Source of the DNA: JBBRZF01 sp038236965
Lineage (GTDB): Bacteria; Acidobacteriota; Terriglobia; Terriglobales; Acidobacteriaceae
Direction: 5' to 3'
DNA length: 34,185 nt
Assembly: GCA_038236965.1 (NCBI GenBank)
Contig: JBBRZF010000014.1
Coordinates: forward strand, 1 to 34,185
The notes under the pieces were generated by a model that did no database searches, was not told where the DNA came from, and saw nothing but the letters and a program-made list of their open reading frames with translations. Of the stretch, positions 8,896 through 15,468 are shown piece after piece (positions within the stretch are counted from its first letter, which is position 1; every line of letters begins with the position of its first letter). The translations under genes were made by a program, and so were the position numbers.

Positions 8896-9324
8896 CTAAA
8901 CCAGCTTCGCGTCGAGGGTGATCTTGGCGTTGTTGGCAAACAGCTTCGAGACCGGGCATCCAGCTTTTGCATTTCCCGCAGCTTCGTCGAACTTCGCCTT
9001 GTCCGCGTTCGGGATCTTCGCCGTCAAGTCCAAGTGAACGGCCGTGATCATCGGTTTGCCTTCCACCATGTCCAGAGTGACCGTGGCAATCGTGTCGATG
9101 GATTCAGCCTTCATCCCGGCCGCATCCAGTTGCGCGGAGAGCGCCATCGAGAAACAACCCGCGTGCGCAGCACCCAGCAATTCTTCCGGATTCGTTCCTG
9201 CGCCGTTCTCAAAACGAGTGCTGAATGAATATTGTGTTTTCGAGAGAACGCCGCTTGCTGTCGAGACCGTTCCCTTACCGTCTTTTAATCCACCTTGCCA
9301 ATGTGCACTGCCAGTACGTTGCAT
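8896..9324 (-). CDS. osmC: OsmC-family peroxiredoxin (organic hydroperoxide reductase)
   Basis: The protein has 142 residues. ATG 9324 has AGGAG 8 nt upstream. This thiol peroxidase reduces organic hydroperoxides. The two redox cysteines are Cys57 in AAHAGCFSMALS and Cys123 in AKAGCPVSKLF. The supporting Glu48 lies in NPEELLGAAHAGC, and the conserved Arg in STRFENG. The N-terminal segment with AHWQGGLKDGKGTVST is the OsmC (YhiO) subtype rather than Ohr. It is monocistronic, with its own terminator. It belongs with msrPQ and sodA in the oxidative-stress set of this window, although they are not linked. Confidence 0.92.
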   Translation of the reverse strand: MQRTGSAHWQGGLKDGKGTVSTASGVLSKTQYSFSTRFENGAGTNPEELLGAAHAGCFSMALSAQLDAAGMKAESIDTIATVTLDMVEGKPMITAVHLDLTAKIPNADKAKFDEAAGNAKAGCPVSKLFANNAKITLDAKLV

Positions 9325-9743
9325 TCGCTCTTCTCCTTGCGTCGGACAGACGTGCCGACTAACAGCCTAAAGGGTACCACTTCAGTCTACTTCCCGTTGG
9401 AGCGCCCCCGCCGACGACACCGACCGCCGGACTTGCGCCATGTCTCGTGCGTTCATGGGCTCTCGTGATGTTGGCAAGGAATCTCAGATGGTGTGAAATG
9501 CAGAGGTTCAATAGAAGTCGGAACAATTTAGATGAAGCCGCAAAGCAAGTTGGACAGACGCTCATCGCATCGATAGAAGAATTGTTCAAAGGCTGTTTCG
9601 ACAAATCATGAAAAACGGGTTGCCATCGAGAAAGTCATCGGTTCACTCCTTATGCTTGTTGGCGATTTTACAGTCGAAGCGAATCAGACGGCTTCGCCGA
9701 TTCAGACAGCATTTAGAACGGGGCTGGCAAAAGTGAAATTTTT
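9325..9743. other. Intergenic region upstream of osmC and the small secreted peptide gene
   Basis: No gene was recognised. A minus-strand frame covering part of it (9359-9604) has no ribosome site and no recognisable domain. Divergent promoters for osmC and the 50-residue peptide must lie here and just to the right. Confidence 0.45.
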
Positions 9744-9774
9744 GTTACTTTAGTAACCTTGGCTACGGTATACT
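9744..9774 (+). promoter_or_regulatory. Promoter with palindromic operator upstream of the secreted peptide gene
   Basis: A perfect palindrome GTTACT-TT-AGTAAC occupies 9744-9757. The -10-like hexamer TATACT lies at 9769-9774, about 60 nt before the start codon. With TTACTT (9745-9750) as -35 the spacer is 18 nt, so the palindrome covers the -35 and would suit a dimeric repressor. The binding protein is unknown. Confidence 0.5.
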
Positions 9775-9833
9775 GCCCCGCTGAAAAATTACGGCCCAAT
9801 TTAGCAACTAAGCAACTCCCAGGAGATACAACA

Positions 9834-9986
9834 ATGAAGAAGATCATGATGTACGCCCTCGCCGCCTTGATGCTCGCCGGTACCCTTTCCGCAGCCGCCT
9901 ACAACACTTCGTCCAACAGCAATGCGGCTGCGCCCGGAGAAGGCTCCTACTACCCCTGCACCAGCCGCGGCTGCGGAGTTAACTAA
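9834..9986 (+). CDS. Small secreted peptide with two cysteines, unknown function
   Basis: The peptide has 50 residues. ATG 9834 is preceded by AGGAG 8 nt upstream. MKKIMMYALAALMLAGTLSAAA is a classical Sec signal peptide. The predicted mature part is about 28 residues, Asn/Ser/Gly rich, ending CTSRGCGVN, so the two cysteines (5 apart) could form a small disulfide loop. It has a strong ribosome site, a promoter with a palindromic operator, and a hairpin just downstream, which together support a real single-gene unit. No family was recognised. It might be a signalling or envelope peptide, but nothing in the sequence decides this. Confidence 0.7.
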   Translation: MKKIMMYALAALMLAGTLSAAAYNTSSNSNAAAPGEGSYYPCTSRGCGVN

Positions 9987-10014
9987 AAGCCCCGAAGGAA
10001 TTTGATGACGGCCA

Positions 10015-10039
10015 CGCTGGCGGCATTGTGCCGACAGCG
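10015..10039 (+). terminator. Probable terminator of the small peptide gene
   Basis: Ten-base arms CGCTGGCGGC and GCCGACAGCG pair with one G/A mismatch around a 5-nt loop. They are followed by a short, imperfect T-rich stretch. It lies 29 nt after the stop. Confidence 0.5.
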
Positions 10040-10101
10040 TTTCGGCTTGTCATGGAAGTTTACTTGTTGGTAAACATCCATGTGTTTTTTCTAAATCTTC
10101 A

Positions 10102-10139
10102 TTGAGTATGTGGCCGGAACGGGCTATGCTGCCCTCCTA
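10102..10139 (+). promoter_or_regulatory. Sigma-70-type promoter of a probable leaderless mRNA
   Basis: TTGAGT (10102-10107) and TATGCT (10125-10130) are separated by exactly 17 nt. The ATG of the next gene begins at 10139, eight bases after the -10, where transcription would be expected to start. There is no Shine-Dalgarno sequence. Confidence 0.65.
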
Positions 10140-10969
10140 TGTCGCTCACTTGGACCCAGTATTTCTTTTGGTTTGCAGCTCCGATCATGCAGATGGTGGT
10201 TGCGATCAGCATGAAGAGACGCGGCCTGAACCGCGAGTACCCCGCCTTCTGGAACTATACGGTCTTCCAGGTGGTGAGCGGCATTGCGATGTTCGTGGTT
10301 TTCCGCACGCAGCGTCATCTCTATGAGTACCTTTATTGGACAGTGAGTGTTCTGGGGATATCGCTGGCGTTCCTTGTGCTGCGCGAGATCTTCTTTGACG
10401 CATTCAAGCCGTACGAAGCGCTGAGTGAGTTCGGGCACATCCTGTTCCGGTGGGCCCTCCTGCTGCTGACCATCGTGGCTACGGTGACGGTGCTGTCGTC
10501 GAACGCGCAGGGAACCGAGCGGCTGTACGTGATGCTGCTGAGTGGAGAACGCAGCGTTCGCATCATGCAATGCGGTCTGGTCGCCTTCCTCGCCTTGTTC
10601 AGCGCGCATCTTGGCGTTACGCGACGCCATTTCCTGTTCGGCATCGCCTTGGGTTACGGAGTGTTTGCCAGCGTGCAGATGCTTTCCTTGACGGCGCTTA
10701 CGTCGGGGATCATTTCGACCGGGGCCTACGGGATGATTTCCGGTGGTATCTACACGGTGGCTGCGGGCATCTGGATGTATTACTCGCTGGCTCCGGCGGC
10801 GGCGAAGCGTCCGGTGGAGATTCTGCCGCAGTCGCAGAAGTGGAACCAGGCGCTGGCAACGGCGATCGGCGTTCCTGAGCCGGAAGGTTTCCTGCCTAAC
10901 ATGGAACGCACGGTTGAGCGCCTGCTGAACGAGCGTACCGGCAAATACAAGAACCTAAGCGTTCACTAG
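10139..10969 (+). CDS. Seven-helix integral membrane protein, unknown function
   Basis: The protein has 276 residues. Hydrophobic segments occur at about 8-24, 40-55, 65-82, 100-120, 140-160, 167-190 and 195-216, giving about seven transmembrane helices. A soluble C-terminal tail of about 55 residues contains a second Met-rich, charged stretch (PNMERTVERLLNERTGKY). Cytosolic loops carry MKRRGLNREYP and FRTQRHLYEY. No catalytic motif was recognised. ATG 10139 is chosen because the frame opens there, no ribosome site or earlier in-frame start fits, and a promoter ends 8 nt before it, which suggests leaderless translation. A strong terminator follows, so the gene stands alone. Confidence 0.75.
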   Translation: MSLTWTQYFFWFAAPIMQMVVAISMKRRGLNREYPAFWNYTVFQVVSGIAMFVVFRTQRHLYEYLYWTVSVLGISLAFLVLREIFFDAFKPYEALSEFGHILFRWALLLLTIVATVTVLSSNAQGTERLYVMLLSGERSVRIMQCGLVAFLALFSAHLGVTRRHFLFGIALGYGVFASVQMLSLTALTSGIISTGAYGMISGGIYTVAAGIWMYYSLAPAAAKRPVEILPQSQKWNQALATAIGVPEPEGFLPNMERTVERLLNERTGKYKNLSVH

Positions 10970-10990
10970 AACGAACCGATTCACAACGAG

Positions 10991-11021
10991 GGCCGCGACG
11001 AAAGTCGCGGCCTTTGCTTTT
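10991..11021 (+). terminator. Rho-independent terminator with GAAA tetraloop
   Basis: A 9-bp stem GGCCGCGAC / GTCGCGGCC with loop GAAA is followed by TTTGCTTTT. It lies 21 nt downstream of the membrane protein gene. Confidence 0.9.
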
Positions 11022-11094
11022 GGGAGCAGAGTGAAGGCTGGATTCGGGGCGGGGGAGTACCCTCCCCCTCCCCTTTTCGTTCTTTTTATGTCGT

Positions 11095-11174
11095 TTGTTT
11101 TCAATATTTTAGGCGGAATTTAGCGGCAAAATCTTGAAAACAATGGAGTTAGACATCAAATTCTTGAAAACAAA
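11095..11174 (+). repeat. Three copies of TTGAAAACAA, two in a 30-nt imperfect tandem
   Basis: TTGAAAACAA occurs at 11134-11143 and 11164-11173, exactly 30 nt apart, inside imperfect 30-nt units 11115-11144 and 11145-11174. Each copy is preceded by a TTAG-type block. A third copy in inverted orientation lies at 11095-11104. No gene overlaps them. Confidence 0.7.
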
Positions 11175-11207
11175 GAATTTAGCGTCGTGGTATCAGCTCG
11201 GGACCGA

Positions 11208-11240
11208 AAAAAGGCCGCGCTGAATGGGCGCGACCTTTTT
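11208..11240. terminator. Terminator-like hairpin
   Basis: Arms AAAAAGG-C-CGCGC and GCGCG-A-CCTTTTT flank a 7-nt loop. The mismatch becomes a G-U pair on the minus strand, so the hairpin is more stable there. No gene ends next to it, so its function is unclear. It may be a back-up terminator or part of the repeat block. Confidence 0.5.
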
Positions 11241-11672
11241 CTTGTTTGATCTCTATATCCAGTATGACAGATTGGAGGGGGTCAACTGGACATCGGAGGA
11301 GAAATTATATTTGGTTTGTTTTAAGCAAGTTAGCGGGTTTTAGGGGTGACGGAGGGCTTGACAGGGAAACAGACGCTAGACGTCGGAAAACAGGCGTGGG
11401 ACGTCGGACGAAGGTCGAAGGCTTCTTCCACCACGAAGACACGAAGAAAGGCAACGACGCGCGGAGGGTGTGGGGGAGTTTTGAGGGCGCTGAGGTCGGG
11501 CGTCGGCGAGGTCAAAGGAAACGGGGCGATTGCGAAATTCGAATTGCGAAATGCGAATCGAAGGTCAGAGGCGAAGAGCGGTGGTCTCGGAGATGCCCCA
11601 CTCAAGCCCAACGGCGGGGCTTGAATGGGTCACACGGGGGGCTTGAATGGGCCACACGCCACACTCGGTAAC
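11241..11672. other. Low-complexity, repeat-derived intergenic DNA
   Basis: The stretch is built from short purine-rich repetitions: AGACGTCGG-type copies near 11371-11410, CCACCACGAAGACACGAAG at 11428-11446, and GCGAAATTCGAATTGCGAAA-type copies near 11530-11555. The frames across it translate to Arg/Gly-rich strings without any domain. Related text recurs at 19300-19375 and 29521-29555. Confidence 0.6.
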
Positions 11673-12212
11673 TTAGTTGCCGAAAGCTTCTTTGTATCCC
11701 TGCTCATAACCAACGCGATACTGCTGCTGGTAGACGCCCTTGTCTCCGTAGTTAGAGGCGTATCCGCGATCGGGATGGTTGTAGCCGGGGCCGTACTTTG
11801 CGCGGCGGCCCAGACTGCGATCACGCTGTCCGTCGGTGCTTCCGTCGGTGTATCCCATGCGGAAGCCGGGATGGTTGTTGCTATTGAAACGGTCGTTTCC
11901 GTGATCGCCGCGAGTGCCGTTCCAATTCTGGTATCCGCGATCATAGCCGGACTGGTAGGCCTGACGGTCGTTATCGTTGTTTGAGCGGAAGCGATAACGG
12001 CGGGCGCGGTTGTGCTGACGATCTTTCTGTCCGTGCTTAAATCCCTGGTCGAAGCGCTGGTTGTTGCTGTAGCGCTCGTCGCGGTTCTGTCCCCATCCGT
12101 AATCATCGTTTCCCTGTTGGGATTGGGCGCGGGCGATGGCAGGTGCTCCGAACATGGTGACGGTAATGGCGAGAGCCAGCACCCATAACATCTGGCGGAA
12201 ATGATTTTTCAT
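11673..12212 (-). CDS. Secreted hydrophilic protein with repeated GY/GF motifs
   Basis: The protein has 179 residues. ATG 12212 is preceded by AGGAG 5 nt upstream. Residues 1-29 are a signal peptide ending in ARA-Q. The mature protein is rich in Gly, Tyr, Asn, Arg and Asp and repeats a pattern of aromatic-x-x-Gly-aromatic-x-x-Gly about every 30 residues: FDQGFKHGQKD, YQSGYDRGYQNW, FRMGYTDGSTDGQRD and YRVGYEQGYKEAF. Short Arg-rich connectors lie between. It has no cysteine in the mature part and no known catalytic motif. The regular aromatic/Gly spacing could give a short helical or fibrous repeat in the periplasm. Function is unknown. Confidence 0.75.
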   Translation of the reverse strand: MKNHFRQMLWVLALAITVTMFGAPAIARAQSQQGNDDYGWGQNRDERYSNNQRFDQGFKHGQKDRQHNRARRYRFRSNNDNDRQAYQSGYDRGYQNWNGTRGDHGNDRFNSNNHPGFRMGYTDGSTDGQRDRSLGRRAKYGPGYNHPDRGYASNYGDKGVYQQQYRVGYEQGYKEAFGN

Positions 12213-12722
12213 TAATGCTCCTGTCAGTGGAGGGTGGGATGTTGACTCAAAACCACATTCCTAGCTGAGACGTGATGGAGCAAGAGTAAAGGGACTTGTA
12301 AACGACGTCTGTTCAAAGTTGCTCACTTTGAGGAGCAGGCGCAGAGGGCGCGGAGGGCGCGGGAGGAAAGTCAAAAGCCCCACATCTGCGAACGTCGCGC
12401 AGATGTAGGGCACCAATGGGGGTTTGCTATTGGGAGATGTGGGCCACCAGCCAGGACGGAGATGCCAAAGTGATAGAGGCCGTATCCCATGAAGGCTGCG
12501 GCAGTAGCGATTTTGTAGGCGTCCCCGAAGCCGATCATCGGGTAAGGGTTATAGCAGATTGGTTCGCGAGAAGAAACAAATTGTTAGTTGCCGGAAGTTA
12601 GCGCGTTCGTCGGACAGCGTCGGCCACCCGCCACCGCGCTCCCTTTGCAGTTGTGTGGTCGCGTTGCAGCACTTACAATCGCGCCGACACTTACCAAACC
12701 AATTATTGCAACAGGAGAAGAA
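12213..12722. other. Intergenic region with a long hairpin
   Basis: An imperfect inverted repeat lies at 12378-12410 (core ACATCTGCG / CGCAGATGT, outer CCC/GGG, 7-nt loop). A GGGCGCGGAGGGCGCGG-type low-complexity run lies near 12341-12365. The promoter of the GY-repeat protein (minus) must lie near 12240-12300, and that of the two-helix protein near 12600-12700, but neither was clear. No gene was recognised. Confidence 0.5.
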
Positions 12723-13067
12723 ATGCCGACGCAATACGACCCTTCGTTGTTACAGAAGTTCGCGGAAAATCTCTATTCGAAGGCGCAATCCATGACGATT
12801 TCGCACGCAGTCTGGGGCGCAGCTCTCTTTGGATGTATAGGCTTTTTCGCGAGCAGCGCTATTAGAACGGACACACCACTTTGGCTGATGGGTGCAGCGT
12901 TGGGCGGATTGATATGCGGATGGATTGGATACAACAAGGCCTTCGCGCTTCGATTGGAAGCGCAGCGGACGCTTTGCCAAATGAAAATTGCTGAAAGGCT
13001 CGGGGTCATTGCCGACTCACAAGTTCTCACTGCGTCAGTGACGTCGACCGAATCAATGTCCCATTAA
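12723..13067 (+). CDS. Small membrane protein with two transmembrane helices, unknown function
   Basis: The protein has 114 residues. ATG 12723 has AGGAG 5 nt upstream. Two hydrophobic segments (about 28-46, VWGAALFGCIGFFASSAI, and 53-70, LWLMGAALGGLICGWIGY) are separated by a short polar turn. Both ends are probably cytosolic, and a helical C-terminus (about 75-100, RLEAQRTLCQMKIAERLG) follows. No family was recognised. It lies 88 nt upstream of the disrupted OLD nuclease gene in the same direction. The two could be co-transcribed, since no terminator was seen between them, but a functional link is not shown. Confidence 0.65.
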   Translation: MPTQYDPSLLQKFAENLYSKAQSMTISHAVWGAALFGCIGFFASSAIRTDTPLWLMGAALGGLICGWIGYNKAFALRLEAQRTLCQMKIAERLGVIADSQVLTASVTSTESMSH

Positions 13068-13155
13068 AGCCAACAGAAGACTTGGGCCAACCGCCCGCCA
13101 AGAGCTAAAGCTGAAGTGAGAGTGAAATCGCAATTAAAAAGTGGAGCTTAAACTC

Positions 13156-15345
13156 ATGAGGATCAAGGCTGTAAAGCTTAGCCAGTTCCGTAGTGTCGCG
13201 AACGCATCAATGTCCGAGTGTGGTGGTCTGAACATTCTCATCGGTAAGAACAACGCAGGTAAATCCAACTTGCTTTCCGCAATAGAAGTTGCCTTGGGTC
13301 ATCTGAGGACAGGCCAAGATCAGGACCTTGGGAATCCAATCGCGTGCAAGAGGAGTTCACTAATCGCGACACGGGTAAGCCTTTGCAGATAGGAATTGAG
13401 TTTGAACTTTCCTCTGAGTTGAACGTAGAACTTCGCGAAAAGCTCAAGTCTGAAGCACCGCACCTTGAACAAACAATCGCGGAGATAGCGTCGGAGAACA
13501 CTGTCAGTTTCATAGTCGCGGGATCAATTTTTCAAGGTAGCGGCTATCTGTTCCTGCAGCAAATTGGAATCGGCCATTTGGAAGAGAAAAATGGCCGGCT
13601 CACTGTAAGCGGAATAAACGTTCTTGGGACTTCAGAAGCAGTATCCGCCGAATTGTTCCAAAACTACACGACTATCTGCGCTCTCAAGGAGGACCTCGAA
13701 GGCGTACAACGATTAGGCGAAGGAGATAACATCGACTACTTGATGCGCCGTAAAGAGGATCCGCGTATGTTTAGAATGGAGATCAATCGGCGAGTCTCTC
13801 TAAGGCGATCAATCATAACCCGCCTCGAATCCCGTGCTATCTCGGCGGGATCTGCCGAGGAGTTGAGAACCGCTCTTTCGGAGGTCGCGGCGGACATCAA
13901 GAACGAAGTCGAGTCTTTGGAGCGGGTAGAAACAAAGGGTCAGATGCTTGGTTTTGCCGGTCCAACGCGTATGCCTCCTGGATATGTTCATTGGCTCGCA
14001 ACTCGTTATGGAAGAAGGACAGTAGTCCATCTGCGCGAGACGAAGGAGCCTATTGGCAGAGGAGAAGCAAACCTTCTGCTTCAATTGAAGGTACGCAGGG
14101 GGAGGACCGGAAAGATTGAATTCTCTGCAGCAAACGATCCAAGGCCTTCTAGGCGTGCATGTTGACGCCTTTGAGGGGGAAGCCCGTGGCGAGCGGGTTG
14201 CAGAAATGGATGTAGACCGGTTCCTGGTTGAAGCAAATGGTTCGGGCATTCGAGAAGCCTTGCGAATAATTCTGGACTTGGAACTAAAGGAACCCGAACT
14301 CGCGCTTATCGAAGAACCGGAGGTTCATCTTCATCCGGGTCTAGCCCGCGTATTAGCAACTTACTTGAGGGAACGATCCGCCGACATTCAGATGTTTGTG
14401 ACTACGCATTCAACTGAGTTCGTCGATTCTGTTTCGTTCCAGAACGCATATCTCGTCTCAAGAGGGCCGAGCAGTTCGACGGCGGTGGCGCTAGTGACAG
14501 CTTCAGATGCGACTTCCGCAATTCCCGAGGAGCTCGGGCTCAGACTGAGTACTGTATTCATGTTCGATCGGCTGTTATTTGTTGAGGGACCCTCTGATGA
14601 AGCAGTACTGCGCGTCTTTTGCACGAAGATGCAGTGCGAGTTGGGAATGGCTAACGTTGGGTTCGTACACCTGAAGGGGGTGCAGAATTTCGGCCACTTC
14701 GCGGCTGAGAGCACTATTGATTTACTATCCCGTCGGCGCGTTCTGATGTGGTTTCTGATAGATCGGGACGAGAGAGACGATAATGATCTCCATACATTGA
14801 CGAAAAGACTAGGAGATCGTGCTCGGCTCTTGCCGCTCCAAAGGAGGGAGTTGGAGAATTACCTCTTGGCGCCCAATGCAATCACCGCATTGATCAATGA
14901 GAAACTACAGTCAACACTCAAGAAGAGCAAAATCGAAGTCGCAAATGTGCAAAAAGCGATAACCGAAGAAGTTGAATTGCTCAAACCCGAAGTCATACGA
15001 TTGCGGATTAACAGGCGGACACTCGCTCCATTAATTCTCGGACGCAGAGACAAGGACGAACGTCCTAGCAGTGCTGCAGAGTCGATCAAACGAGGAATCG
15101 AGACCTTAGGTGAACGGCCGCAGACAGTCACGAAGATCACGTCCGAAGTTGAAAATTCCGTAAATTCCGATTGGTCCGCGAATGCAGAAAAACTCGTTCC
15201 GGGAGCGTTACTGCTTGACAGAGTGTTCGGTCGTTTCTCCTTAAGGTTCCACAAGGAAAAAGACTCCGAACGCCTAGCAGTATTGATGAGCAGGGATGAA
15301 GTGCATCGCGATATTGTCAAACTTCTGGAGGAAGTCACCAAGTAA
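13156..15345 (+). pseudogene. OLD-family ATPase/TOPRIM nuclease, disrupted by two compensating frameshifts
   Basis: Three frame-shifted pieces make one protein of about 729 residues. Piece 1 (13156-about 13332, ATG with GGAG 9 nt upstream) has the Walker A GKNNAGKSN. Piece 2 (about 13332-14100) is the coiled-coil/ABC middle. Piece 3 (about 14100-15345) has LIEEPEVHLHP (Walker B), VTTHSTEFVD (switch His) and the TOPRIM elements LLFVEGPSDEAVL (Glu) and FLIDRDERDD (Asp-x-Asp). Adding one G to GGG at 13330-13332 and removing one from GGGGG at 14098-14102 restores a continuous frame (…QDLGESNRVQEEF… and …KVRRGGPERLN…). Class 1 OLD proteins are nicking nucleases, some acting in phage defence. There is no UvrD-like partner, so this is not Gabija. 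Codon use looks less GC-rich than neighbouring genes. Real decay, phase variation or sequencing error are all possible. Confidence 0.8.
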
Positions 15346-15376
15346 CACCTTTTTACTGGCGCCTCATTCGGCTTCG

Positions 15377-15408
15377 CACCAACGCCCCGCTTACGCGGGG
15401 CATTGGTG
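15377..15408. terminator. Large hairpin between the OLD gene and nrdJ
   Basis: Fourteen-base arms (15377-15390 and 15395-15408) enclose a 4-nt loop. One position is a C/A mismatch on the plus strand and a G-U pair on the minus strand. There is no clear T-run on either side. It is placed between convergent genes, so it is a likely terminator or repeat element. Confidence 0.55.
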
Positions 15409-15424
15409 TGTGTGGGCTTGTTGC

Positions 15425-15450
15425 GGCACGACTGAAGTCGTGCCCTGATA
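15425..15450. repeat. REP-like palindrome, copy 1
   Basis: GGCACGACT-GA-AGTCGTGCC is a perfect 9-bp palindrome followed by CTGATA. The same 26 nt recur exactly at 26676-26701. The copy lies just downstream of nrdJ. Confidence 0.85.
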
Positions 15451-15468
15451 CAAAGCGATACAGAACTT

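Noticed and set aside
13344..15345. Two or three separate genes in the OLD region
   Set aside because: Each piece holds only part of one protein (Walker A, middle, Walker B plus TOPRIM), and no ribosome sites support internal starts. A single broken gene explains all.
13156..15345. Gabija system
   Set aside because: The TOPRIM-ATPase is present but no UvrD-like helicase (GajB) gene follows; the next gene is nrdJ on the opposite strand.
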